From Symsagittifera roscoffensis (taxonomy: Eukaryota > Xenacoelomorpha > Acoela > Convolutidae): DNA of 60,000 bases. Under the pieces are notes generated by a model. That model did not search any database, was not told where the DNA came from, and worked only from the letters and a program-made list of their open reading frames with translations. This document shows positions 1-11,528 of this stretch, piece by piece (positions within the stretch are counted from its first letter, which is position 1; each line of letters opens with the position of its first letter). A program made the translations under genes and the position numbers. Where the stretch lies: contig NC_087062.1 in NCBI RefSeq assembly GCF_963678635.1, forward strand, positions 98,015,705 to 98,075,704, read 5' to 3'.

Positions 1-169
1 TAGACCAATGACAATACCGTCAAAAACACGAAAACCATTCACAAGAAACACCTTTGCAGAACACAATTATAATTATGCTCACAAGCTAAGAACAAACCAA
101 CCTCCCCGAAAAAATACACAAAATTGAAATCACGTATGTTCCAATTATTGGAATCTCCCGAAAACATCG

Positions 170-1895
170 ACCAATTCAGTAAATTTTCCAGATAATCCAC
201 AACCTACACAGGATTATAGTGAAAATTACCCATTCTCTCAACAAAATAAAAATAATCAATATACACCATATAATACAAATTATTTATCATCTGATGAAGA
301 CGACTATCACCAACCAGATATTTTTGCACCATATACTAAAGAATATCGCACACAAAGACCACGACAACCTCAACCATCTCGAAATATAAAAATTTACCCA
401 CAAAACCCAACAGATGTACAAAATCCACAACAAATGCATATACAAAACCCATTTAAAACACAATCTTTTCAACCAATACAACCACAAAACCCAATGTCAA
501 TGCATTCTTATCAACCAACTCAAATGCAAAATGAAATACCGCTTCCATATTACCTTCAGCAACACGAAATAACAAAAAATCAACTTTCAAATTTTTCGCA
601 AATGCCAAATGCCGCAGAATCACTACAGATGACAATGAACCCATACCTCATGGGTGGATCATCAATAACATCCAATAAATCACTGATTGTATTCACAGGA
701 ACAGATCCTGAATAATCTGTAGAAGATTATTTAAATGCAGTAACAGCAAATTTAATTTTAAATATAGGAGCTGAACCAATTAATACGCCACTACATCAAA
801 ATTGGATACATAGACGCACAGCACTAATACAAACAACCCTAGATGGCGCAGCTCAAAAATGGTTTTCAGTATTACCTACAGAAATAAAATCAGATTGGAA
901 AAGATTCACACAAGAATTTTCAAAAATGTTTGACTCTGAAAGAAACAACACCAAAGAGTTTATGTAATGAAATTCGCAGATTACCAAATGAAACTATCGA
1001 ACAATTAGTAGTACGTATCGAAACACTAGTTCGAAAAGCATATTCATTTAATACACATGACTATAAAAACATAAAAGTGACAGAAATTTTAATGATGACC
1101 TTAACACCTCAATTATGGAAAATAGCAATAAAAAAGAGAGCATCTCATCCTTCCCCACTTCGAGAACCAGACTTAGATTTTCGAAAATTAGTAGATAAAC
1201 TAGAACAAGCCGAAATCACAATGAAACTCGAAGAAACAGAAAATCTAAAACTACAATATGTTAATCGGATTGAAACAAATACTACACATATAAATAACAT
1301 ACAGGAATCAGATACAGACTTAATTGAAAAAATCACTGAAATACTGAATATCTATGAAACACATCCAAATTTTAAAGGCAAACCATCCTTCAAAAAATGG
1401 TATAATTTTTGCCGACGATACGGACACAGTATCTCCGAATGTAGACAAAAACAACAAGACAATCAGAATAAACCTCAAAAGCATAAAGAACCAAATAAAT
1501 CGTTCTATCAATACATGAAAAAAGTTCAAAGCCTACCGAACAAAAATTTATAGTAATGACAGTTCAGGAAAACCACTTCCGAACAGCACCAATTACACAA
1601 GAAATCAATCACCATATAACTCAAATTATAGAGGAAGATCACCAGAAAAAGAAATACACGAAATTCTCCACAAAATAATTATAACCGATCAAATAGTCAA
1701 AATAACCAAAATAACAACTATTCAAGATCAAATTCCAATGCAACACAATTTGTTTCTGGATCCAGTTCCCAATCAAACCTACGGAATGAACACTATTCCA
1801 ATAATCAATCACGAAACTCATCATACAACAGAAGAAATAATAAAACACAAAAAAGTCGCAAGACAAACCCATACCAAAAACAATTTGATTTTTGA
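170..1895 (+). pseudogene. decayed Ty3/Gypsy-type gag
   Basis: A Gln/Asn/Pro-rich N-terminus leads into a retrotransposon gag core. Around 780-930 the core shows the typical pattern of a hydrophobic strand, 'LDGAAQKWF', then a Trp/Phe-rich helix. A zinc knuckle ('FCRRYGHSISEC') follows near 1407-1440, then an Asn/Ser-rich tail ending with TGA at 1893-1895. The frame is broken: an in-frame TAA at 713-715, a frame change near 930-955, a stop at 1551-1553, and another shift after 1600. The knuckle has Tyr where its first Cys should be. The upstream reading frame is open to about 170 or beyond, so the true start is not fixed. Gag packages element RNA in the cytoplasm; this copy cannot make it. 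No protease or polymerase follows, so it is a fragment. Confidence 0.75.
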
Positions 1896-4031
1896 AAAAA
1901 GGACACAACCAAAGTCACATAAGAAAGACCAACATAAACCCAACTTAAAACGTTATCACATAACAGGACCTCTCAAAGAAACAGCACGAAATCATACTCC
2001 CACTCCTGGCCTAACCCACCAGAGAGGACGTCCTGAGCATGCTCTATAGCCGGCCTAACCCACCGCGCTACATCCACTCTTTGTGACCACACTTCTATTT
2101 TCAATAAGAAGTACTCAAGAGTGAGTAACTCTTCAAAAATAACCGAACTAAAACAAAACGCTTTTGTGAAAACAACTAACTAAATTCATGATTAAAAAAC
2201 CGAACTAATATGATTTTATAAAATGTAAATTATACTTTGCAGTATATAGATCAACACACAACAACAAAGACGAACATCCAAAGACTAGATGATCCCATCA
2301 CACTCGAACAAAGAATGGCTAATCACAACCGATATGCCGTCCACAATCTTAACTCAAAGGATTTAGAGTACGACTTGACTTTGCAGAAAAGGACTTCATT
2401 GAACTAGACCAATGACCACCTCGATGTTCAAGTATACGTACAGATCCGAGTTACGAGGCATCACTTCCACACACGATCTCCACGCCATTCCCAGACGAGG
2501 TTGAACACAAAACAAGTTCTCTACAAGAATACAGGAAAACCCGTCATAGCAAATCATTTTGAAATCAGATTGATTTCATTGGGGATCACAGTCGTTGTCA
2601 CAAGACGACGCAACAATTGTATGTCCCTAACTCCAGCGTCCTGGAACTTCCTTAACAAGAGGAACCGGACAAGAATATGATGTTCGCCAAATACCAAAGT
2701 TCATCAACCATCCTTTGAATTGCAGAAAGATAATTCTAAAAAACTCTGTAAAACCCGGATGGGTGGAACCTGATCTAAACTACCCTTTATAATTGGATAA
2801 ATAAATGTTTTACCACTGTAAAATATTTAATATTAACCAATCATAATCCATCTAACTAACAACCCACTTATTTGTAAGTGCTGAAATTACTTGTAATTTC
2901 AGCACCAGAGAGATTTGAATTTAACTTAGAAATTAGTTGCCTCTCCAAGAGAACTTCAGCAGCCGCAATAAACCAGAATACCCTAGATCTATTGAGCCTA
3001 GCAGAGACTAGTTAAACACCCTGAGACTAGTATGTATAAGAGTAAGATTAGGATCGGTATTAGACTAAGAAGTTGCACGAATCTATCCGGCCGAAAATAA
3101 GATAGCGTGACGAGCAGACGGTGTACCCTATCCGAATTTACTCTATGAGTTAACCACATCGGTCCTAACTCAAAAACAATAAAAGCTTCGGCGCGTGTCA
3201 GAAAACATTCACTGGGAAGAACAAATGGCGACTAGTTTTGGCCTTAATATAAACTTATTAGAAAATCCACAGAAATCAAAACTGTAAACTATCACGTCAT
3301 CGCACTATAAAACTTGTATATAAAACAGACATGTTGACTTGATCTATCCGAAACGCGTTTCTATACAAGAGTTTTTTCGCCTGAAACTGCACATTCAGTG
3401 AGAACGGGAAAGAGCAGAGTATCAGCAATTGATCGGAACAATAACAACAATTAAACAAATAAACATCATTCACCGAGAAATTGAGAGCGGGAATAAAAAC
3501 AGTGGGGGCCTAAAATTGAACGAAAAGTAGATAGAAGGAGCCAAACTCCAGAAGGGTGGAATTTGCGGCACAGTAGGAGCAATATCATCCAAAACCATAG
3601 ACTTACACAGAAAAAACGGATCGGACATAGATGCCGAGGCCACAAATGATTCAACAACTATAATAACAATTACCATCAGAGAATGCAAGCAATGACGAAC
3701 TTAATGAGAATGCTATATCTATTTTTGTGAAAGTAGACATTGCTGCTGAGAAGCGGGAAAATTGACGAAGAAAGTCAGAAGCAATAAGCACGAAGATCTA
3801 GAAATTTACTACGCAGTGATGAGTACTTCAGGAGAAAAGATGAGGTAACTGTTTAAGGAAGCGGAGGAGTCAGAGATGTACTAGGACACCTGAATCCAAC
3901 TCAGGATAGAACCATTGGGAAAACACTGGGGAAATGTTGAATAAGACTCCTCAGCATAGACCTTCAGTATTCCGAGGTGGACGAGAGTGTTTGAGTTAAT
4001 CAAGCGCGAACTGAAAATCATTCTAGTAAAC
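1896..4031. other. no gene seen; decayed sequence
   Basis: Both strands are full of stops and I recognise no protein, RNA or clear terminal repeat. Base composition is less AT-rich than the DNA after 9.3 kb, like the retroelement-derived blocks on either side, so a worn LTR-element interior or leader is the likeliest content. That origin is inference. Confidence 0.3.
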
Positions 4032-4405
4032 GATATGCTGGCGGCAGTGCAGTCTGAGTTTCCCTTCTTTCGAAGATTGACCTTGGGATGACGGAACTTT
4101 TGCTGGTTTCGTCGGTGTACGGTAAAAGATATGCTGGCGGCAGTGCAGTCTGAGTTTCCCTTCTTTCGAAGATTGACCTTGGGATGACGGAACTTTTGCT
4201 GGTTTCGTCGGTGTACGGTAAAAGATATGCTGGCGGCAGTGCAGTCTGAGTTTCCCTTCTTTCGAAGATTGACCTTGGGATGACGGAACTTTTGCTGGTT
4301 TCGTCGGTGTACGGTAAAAGATATGCTGGCGGCAGTGCAGTCTGAGTTTCCCTTCTTTCGAAGATTGACCTTGGGGATGACGGAACTTTTGCTGGTTTAG
4401 TCGGA
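4032..4405. repeat. 96-bp tandem repeat, four copies
   Basis: The word gatatgctggcggcagtgca recurs at 4032, 4128, 4224 and 4320, exactly 96 bp apart, and the first three copies are almost identical. The fourth has one extra G (cttggggatg) and diverges after about 4398. Because 96 is a multiple of three, minus-strand translation stays open through the array. On the plus strand each full unit contains one in-frame TGA in the frame that reads DMLAAVQSEFPFFRRLTLG. The near identity implies recent expansion. Confidence 0.9.
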
Positions 4406-4767
4406 ACTCAACATCAATGCGCTCACGAATGAACGGGATCAGTTGTTCAATTGATATTTGGGGGCGGCAAAATTTCATTTAAGAAGCGTAACAATCAACA
4501 CCTGGAGGGATCATGCCCGTCGAAACCTAGCATAGATGCCACCCGATATCGTGCGGATAGCAGATCATTTTGAAGGAGGGGCATTTGAACCTACCATCTG
4601 ACATCAGATATGACACCCGCAACTTCCTAGCGAAGTTCAACGTGCAACATCCAGAGTTGTCCTATCGAGGGCGTAAGCTGGAGCCATGGGGACGCTCTAC
4701 ATGGCGCGTGAATCCACAGTAGAAAGGAGGGGCTCGACACCGTCTCCACTGTAAACTGACACTTCTG

Positions 4768-5386
4768 GTGACAAGGAGGGAAGGTCAGTGGAGAGCCGTT
4801 TTGAGAGCTCTAGAGAAAGGAGAATCGGCGATGACACAAGAGGCAGAGATGGATGACGAGCCGACTGATTTTGAATTGATGGAGACGGAAGCCGCGATAA
4901 ACACACAGTCAGGCCCTGGCGGTCAGTTGGGACCTTATAGCCCAAGAACAACTGTTAAGCTGTTGAAAGACTTCAGCGATACGGAAAGGAGCATCACTCT
5001 GACACCACCGCTGGGTTCTCCTCAGAAGAGACTGCAGCTGGAGAAGAAAAAAGCGGAACCCGAGGCCATACTCCTGAGTGATACCCCACGAGAGGGTAAC
5101 AAAGGGAAAAAATAAGCAATTTTGAATACTCCTAATCTCGGGGCATGGAATGCATTGCTGCTTGATTTCAACAACAACTTGGCCAGAAAAACGTATATGG
5201 ACAAGTTCAAAGAGGAGTTATGGGACGTGGTGGTGCAGCATGGGGAAACTCGTCCTTATGGAAAAGGGTATAGACCCTGATGCTGTAGAAGCACTAACGA
5301 GCAAGATGAAAAAAAAATTAGTTCAAGTGAAACTGCGACAAAGTGAAACTGCGAGAAAACTGATCTCAAGTCTAAAGCAATGTTGA
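4768..5386 (+). pseudogene. broken hydrophilic ORF, possible gag remnant
   Basis: A 115-codon frame (4768-5115) is acidic and then Lys-rich (ends near 'REGNKGKK'). It stops at 5113-5115. Without a frame change the reading continues past the stop as a folded-looking segment ('LNTPNLGAWNALLLDFNNN', 'MDKFKEELWDVVVQHGE'), then shifts near 5265 to 'DPDAVEALTSKMKKKLVQ' and ends at 5386. Continuity across one stop and one shift suggests a decayed coding region. I do not recognise the family. Its position among retroelement debris and its composition suggest a gag-like origin, but this is a guess. Confidence 0.35.
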
Positions 5387-6440
5387 AAAAGCTAAAACAA
5401 AACATCGTATTTCTTCCATTATATAAATGAATACTATGATTCCTAAACCACTTTCACCGAAAAAAAACTAGTTGGCTAAAGGAATCTGGCAGGCTTGAGT
5501 GACTTACTAGACTCGATGTATCAAGTCTAGGGATAACATCTGAAATTGATCTAAAACTCCACATGGTCAAGGCGAACAGAAGCTCAGCTATTGTTTACCT
5601 GGTGCCTGGCGGGCGTCACTCTTAGAGACTTGACTTCGAAGGACAAAGTGAGATCGGGAACAAACGCTTGAACAGCTTTGCAATGCTGGCACATTACTAG
5701 ACTCGTTGCGATGCTGAACTCTGCCTGGAAAAGAGGAAGGACGCTATGTGTTTCGTGACATAGATCATGTCAGTTTTTACAAATGCAGTGATCCCAACTT
5801 GTCAACATACGATTTCGAGCAAAAAGTATAGAAAACAGGGTGACAAATTTCATACTAGACGTTTACCAAAGTGTTGACATAGAAAAGGTAGAGCTGACTA
5901 CAGTAAAACTTGAGAATCAGTCCAAAATCATGATATTAGGCGATTATCGAATAAGAAGATAGAGAGCAGTCACGACACGCATCGCATCGGCCGATGATGA
6001 AGTCTGAAGAACAATCAAGACCATCTAAGAAAGGAATACCAAAACGTCTCTCGAAAAATTGGAATTGCCCTCAATCCTTTGTTGAACGCTGAAGCTGGAG
6101 CGACATATTTCAACTTCGAGGTAGCCACATTGTTGAAGTTTTTGGATCGAGAAGATATTAGAAGTGGATACTCTTAAGAGAGAGAAACCAGTCTTGTGCT
6201 CAATTCTAGAGGGGTTTGAAAACGACTTGTGTTTTAAGATCTGAAGAGTTGCGTCGGTTGGGAATGGGAAAGAGCATCATGAGTAAGAATTTGGACATGA
6301 TTTTGATGCTGTCTAGACCCTTCTGGCTCTTGCATCCGCAATCGAATGTGAACAACCGCCGAATTGAAATTGCGTGACAATCGTGCTAAGAATCACTCTT
6401 GATCAGCTGCTGATTGCAATTGATGTATACAAACTCCTGA
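5387..6440. other. no gene seen
   Basis: There is no open frame above about 60 codons with any recognisable motif, and no repeat or RNA structure that I could see. It looks like a continuation of the decayed element-like DNA to its left. Confidence 0.3.
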
Positions 6441-6803
6441 GAGAACCCGGGTCGAGATCCCGCTCAAAAACCGCTCAAGATTTGAGCGGTTTGAGCGGTT
6501 TTCCAGCAAGATTTGAGCGGTTTGGGCAGTTTTTTTGGAAAAACCGCTCAAACCGCTCAAATCTTGCTTAAAAAACCGCTCAAAAACCGCTCATTTCTTG
6601 CGGTGATTTTTGAACGGTTTTTCAAGCAAATTTGAGCGGTTTTTATGCGGTTTTTGAGCGGTCTTCCCGGGTCGAGGTCTCAGACTCAACTTTTCTCTTC
6701 TCTGCAAAACTCGAACGAACACGTTCATCCAGGGGCGACCAATATGTAGTAATTTTCCAAAAAGTGCCCAAAAACAGCATTTTTGACCAGCTCTTCACGT
6801 CAA

Positions 6804-6923
6804 CACCCCAACCCCCCCCCCCCCCGCCCCAACTTACCCCCCTCCCCCCGCCAACGTACTCCCTCCCCCCAACTTACCCCCTCAACGTATCCAACATCCA
6901 TCAAACCCCCCCCCCCCCCACCA
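6804..6923. repeat. C-rich low-complexity tract
   Basis: Runs of 5 to 14 C are separated by short words such as aacttac and caacgt. Proline-rich translation here is an artefact of the tract. Such homopolymers are prone to length error in assembly. Confidence 0.9.
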
Positions 6924-7034
6924 ACGTTTTGTAGAGACTGACAATAAAAATCCTGACAGTATATTTGTTGTGCATGTCTAAAACATTGAGCATATTCAGT
7001 AGAAAAAATACAGCAAATATTAAGCTTTCAGCAT

Positions 7035-7107
7035 GTCCGAATAGACTAACGGATAAGGCGTCTGACGTCGAATCAGAAGATTGCGGGTTCGAATCCCTCT
7101 GTGGTCG
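7035..7107 (+). pseudogene. tRNA-Arg(TCG)-like pseudogene
   Basis: A 73-nt stretch has tRNA layout: D-arm word actaacggataaggc, anticodon arm tctgacgtcgaatcaga, T-arm gcgggttcgaatccctc, and an oligo-T run immediately after (Pol III terminator-like). The anticodon reads TCG (Arg). Against a working gene: the acceptor arms gtccgaa/tgtggtc pair at only about four of seven positions, the D and T stems each have a mismatch, and position 33 is G instead of the near-invariant T. I read it as a dead tRNA copy or the tRNA-derived head of a SINE. Confidence 0.6.
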
Positions 7108-7379
7108 ACTTTTTATTATTAAATCTTGCGCCGTTTTTGAGCGGTTTTTTTAGATAAACCGCTCAAAACCGTTCAAATCTTGCGCGGTCTTTGAGCGTTT
7201 TTTTTAGATAAACCGTTCAAAAACCGCTCAAACCGCTCATTTTGAAGCAAGATTTTGAGCGTAATTGTCTAAAAAAACCGCTCAAATCGCTCAAATATTG
7301 CTTCAAATTAGGTGAAAAATCTCGACTCGGGAAGAGTTGTCTGCTTGTGTATAGAAGAAATCGTGAGTGCCTGCGACTA

Positions 7380-7810
7380 GGGATAGCCAAAAGCAACGAG
7401 TTTGGCTAGATCCAGAGTGCAACTTGACCAGGAACTTTCACAGTGAACTGACCTAGCGGTCCAAAACTTATGAAACCTTACAGCTCAAAGTTCTTGAGTT
7501 AGTTAGTTATCCTGATCTTGATTGAGTTACATACAAGAATTAACTCTAGACTTGGTCATGATGTCTTGAGTTGCTCATTTTGATTACAAGAGAGTGATTT
7601 ATTTGATTATGGCCTTAAATCATTAGCGATTTTGAATTCCATCTCTAGTTGAACTGTTATTTGATTGAGATAGAAAAGCATGAGAGATAGTGTCTCTTGC
7701 CCTTGAGCCGATGGCTAAAGATTCTATCAGTTTTGATCTCAAATGTGACATAAGCGAACGACTGTTACATAGTGTTTTGTTAGCGCTCTTGTGTGAGCTT
7801 TAAGGCAGAA
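7380..7810 (+). mobile_element. LTR-like fragment related to 55.2-55.8 kb
   Basis: Two words shared in order with the leader of the element at the right end of the window mark this as the same repeat: gagatagtgtctcttgccct-like sequence followed by tgagccgatgg (near 7683-7713, compare 55661-55693), and gttacatagtgtttt followed by a short gap and gcgctcttgtgtg (near 7764-7797, compare 55746-55778). Between the shared words similarity is weak. It is probably a decayed LTR or untranslated-leader fragment. Confidence 0.45.
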
Positions 7811-9302
7811 CTTTCGAACAAGAATTGCACAAAAAATAGGCTAGTGCCAAAAAAGGATGAGGACCTGAGCGTCTTGAAAACGATACACAAACTGATGATG
7901 CCTCAACATGCGCCGCCAGAAGTGAACCCAGAATGGTCGAAGCTAAAGACGTGTGAATTGAAGGCAGGTAGCTGCCTGGACATGCGAGCGGACGGTGCTG
8001 CCCCCAATGTGATGGTGATACTTGCGTGCGGATCCTGTCATCACAGAATGAAAGTTTGATCACGTGGTTTGCCGACATAACTGAAACACAAGTAATATTC
8101 AGATGTTGGCAAACTGCTACGAAAGCACAACAGTGAACCTGGACTCCTCCTTGGGATTTTTCTCAAGGATTTGCAGTCTCAGGTCACTTAAGTTGTTGGA
8201 CTTCAAACACCATATAGTCACTGCGGGAGTGTGGAGTCTCGGCCGGGAGTTTTAAAATTAAACCAGAAGCCCAATAAGGACTGGCAGGTTGGGCTAGAAG
8301 CAAAACTGGCATTCTCCGTGAGTGAAACTTATAGCCTGTAAGTCAACGCTAAATCACTCGTTGAACAAACCTGGCCAATTACTGTGAAAGTTTATATCCG
8401 TTGCATATGACGGTAGTGGAGATTGTTAGTCAAATAATCTGTTCTCAATCACAAAATGTGTTCGTTTAGCACGAATGTCTTGTCATTCCCATCATTTGAT
8501 GAGGAAGCTATATGGGGCGGTGACCAGGGATAAAGAAAAATTGATGGAGATATGAAGAAAAAAGCTTCCGACCTACAAGAAACAGAATTATAGTGATTTC
8601 GAGAGACAGAGTATGAGCGGCAAAGTGACGAAGAAGATGCCTGTGGTGGATGAAAGTGTAAAGTATGTTTCCGTTTCATTTTTGAAAGACAACTTAAAAT
8701 TTTTTAGCACTTGTGCAATATTTAGTAAATTATTATAATGTCTTTCTTTTAAAATTAAAAAATATCATAAGGTCACAAAATATCATGGTAACCTAAGTTA
8801 CTTCACAAGTCCTCCATCATTTCATCAACTCAAAAACTGTGCCAATCGATCAGAATGTCATCAGTTTTAGTACGACGAAAAGAAACTTATCTCAACAAAA
8901 ATGGCCGTAGTACAGGTTCATTGTGAAGGTTAGTGATGTGATTTAAAATAGGAATGAATTGGTAAAGATCAGTTTTGATCGGAATGTTTTTTCTAAGTTT
9001 GATCTGAGCGTGCATGACACGTAACGTTTCATTTTTTGCGACAACTGAAAACCACGAAATCAGAACAAAGATTTTCGCCACTAGAGATTACACGGAACCG
9101 ACAGAAGTTAGTTGGAACGAAGATTACTGATATTCGAAGAAGAGACACGCTCAGAACTGTAAAGATTGCACAGTTAAAATTGTTAATGGACGACATATCC
9201 CGTGGATTAGCAAGGCTGACGGGAGGAATTTTAACCCTTGCTAATCATGAAGAAGAGACTCTTCACGAGTTTCGAAGAAACCGAAGGGGTCCGGGGTTGT
9301 GA
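7793..9302 (+). other. short unrecognised ORFs, no confident gene
   Basis: Two hydrophilic open frames (7793-8059, about 88 codons; 9036-9302, about 88 codons, rich in Arg and Lys with 'RRDTLRTVKIAQLKLLMDD') sit in stop-rich DNA. Neither matches a family I know and there is no clear splice or start context. They could be fragments of the same decayed element whose LTR-like piece lies just upstream. Confidence 0.25.
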
Positions 9303-11528
9303 CTCAGAACTGTATTTTAACACCTTTTAGCTTCCCGGAGTGGCCTGAATTAAATTCATACACATCAACTTTCATTTTCAGGAAACTAGGATTTGAGGCA
9401 AAGGATCGATCCATCTCCAATGGATGGGATGATTTTCTCTGTATAAAATCAATCGTATTATGAAAACCTAACACTAGTAAAGTACCAGCCCTGTTTTTAG
9501 GAGTGACCTCGTGGTCTGGGGTACTGAGACCTAGCCATGAGCTCACTATTTTCACACGCAACTAAGTTAATTTGCGCGGTTTGGCTGATAGCCTTTGAAC
9601 AGTAACAATTTTGTCTACCTATGTTACCAGAACCACACTAAATTGGCTACGGTAGAGACAGTTAAAAGAACGTAAAGCTCTATTTAAACGCTGGCCGATC
9701 AGTTCAAAGTCTAGCTTTACTTTCTGTCGCTATATACTTCCGGGCAAAGGTTACAAACCATGGGCAATTTTTCGCTAGTTTCTCATCATTTCAGTTTTTC
9801 ACAAAAATCTAAAATTAGGTAAAATAAAATACAACGTCATTGAAAATGAGTAATAAGAGGGTAGGGAGTCAAGCCAATCAGATTGAAAAAATAATTTCAG
9901 CTCAGAAAAAAACGCAAATAATATCAAAAAATTAAACTGATATGAGGCTTCGGGTCTGTCAGATAGTTATACTACTTTGTATTTGTGTTCCTTTGGCTCT
10001 ACGAGTAAAAAAACTTCTTTAAAAAAATGTATCCCTAATAATGCTAAGTACGCAGGCAGCTTTCTCAACCTATATTGCGTGGGAGATTCTATGCTCAAGG
10101 AAGCAACCTGCCTTTGGTTCCTCGTTATATGGGATCGAGTTTCTATAAAACTTACTCAGAAAAAATCTCAGTGCTAGGTCCTGCGGCACCCTACCTTTGG
10201 TTGAAAAATATATTCATCATCAACGAAATCTCTATATTTGTCAGTTTTGCTTTCTTTCGCCTCGGCCGCGGACAATCCGGGGATTCAAATCCGAGCGTCT
10301 GCTTTTTCTGCTATACTTTAGGGACTCAGTTAGTTTCTTGCCACTCCATCACATTTGTACCGAGCACCGTTATAACGTTTCAACACATGAAAAAGTCACA
10401 AAAATCGAAATTGAAATAAACCAAAAGAACATTCTGTCAATGTTAAATTTTCAGGTAGCCTTGAGACGTATTATTTCTGAAAATTGTATTTTACGTAACA
10501 TTTTTTCCAAAGTAGATAAAACAGCATTTTAAACAAAGTAGTCAGATTTTTATACCTGAAAATGCAATAAAAATGTGCGAAAACTTTTCGTTCAATATAC
10601 AAGTTTAATGCATAATTGTTTAGTCTTTCTTTTTACTAGTTATACTTTTTTTCAGTCACATTTTCTGTCAAATTCATATATTTTCTATTATTTTATACAC
10701 CATTTTACCGATAATTCTTATCAATGTTTGCCTGCTGTATCAATCAATCATCAGTTGGTCTACTGTAAATTCTTGATGCTATAGATGGAAAAAAATTTAG
10801 AAACAATTACCGAAAAATGGTTCATGTGAAATCAGAAATAACCATTGACAATTACCGTTCATGTCAAACCATTGACAATTTGTAATCTCTATACCCTGCC
10901 CGGAAAATGGGCAACCATGACAGCGTAACAAACCTGTCTATGAAGCTGTGAGTGCAGCAATTTATAAGTGATTTAATAACTTCATCTGCCTTAAAACTTT
11001 CTAATTTTTAATATAATTTTTATTCGAGCATTTAAAATTTTTATCTATGTTTGCAGCAGGTGAGAGCAAAACTGATGGAAGATTTGGCATCTTGTTTACT
11101 TCCTCCAATTGGACCATTTTACAAGGAAGAGAAGCTATCACAATTTTTTTCAATAATTGAGATCTTTTATTAAAAACAATCTCTTCGTATGAGCGTCACC
11201 CTTTTAACGTTTTTTTTGGAGTTTTGGCTGTTGTAGCCTCATTGGGCCTGTTGACAATAATGGGTTCGTTTATTCTGTCTTAGATTGGTAGTTTTTTTTG
11301 TGATATTTGCCGTAGATGGGAGGGGTTATACGTTATACATGCCACTCGCGTAGTGAGTTTCAACGTCAATTTAGCACTGACCTCCTCTGAAATGTTATCA
11401 GTTTTTGTTCTGCTGTTGTGGGATTGGCTTCTCCCTCCAAGCGAATTAGATTTTTTAGAAGGCTTGCTATGTTGTCTTTATATTTGACTGTCGACTTTTC
11501 AAAGCTGATTTCATGATTGGGGGCTATT
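9303..11528. other. no gene seen
   Basis: AT-rich and stop-rich on both strands. A plus-strand frame at 10075-10419 gives a protein-like stretch ('SNLPLVPRYMGSSFYKTYSE') but has no recognised domain or convincing splice sites. No repeats obvious at the scale I could read. Confidence 0.3.

Larger units (their letters stand above)
6441..7335. mobile_element. GAGCGGTTT-array element with CCCGGGTCGAG ends
   Basis: Two arrays rich in the word TTTGAGCGGTTT and its complement AAACCGCTCAAA lie at about 6465-6660 and 7125-7310. Edges carry a common word: acccgggtcgagatc at 6448, tcccgggtcgaggtc at 6663, and the inverted form gatctcgactcggga-like at about 7316-7331. This resembles overlapping copies of a small TIR element whose subterminal sequence is made of these repeats. 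Between the arrays sit a C-rich tract and a tRNA-like sequence. No transposase is present. Boundaries are approximate and I could not define a target-site duplication. Confidence 0.5.

Noticed and set aside
4023-4478. 151-codon minus-strand repetitive protein
   Set aside because: Frame is open because of the 96-bp period; no start context or family.
6632-6934. Proline-rich protein
   Set aside because: Translation of GAGCGGTTT repeats and C runs.
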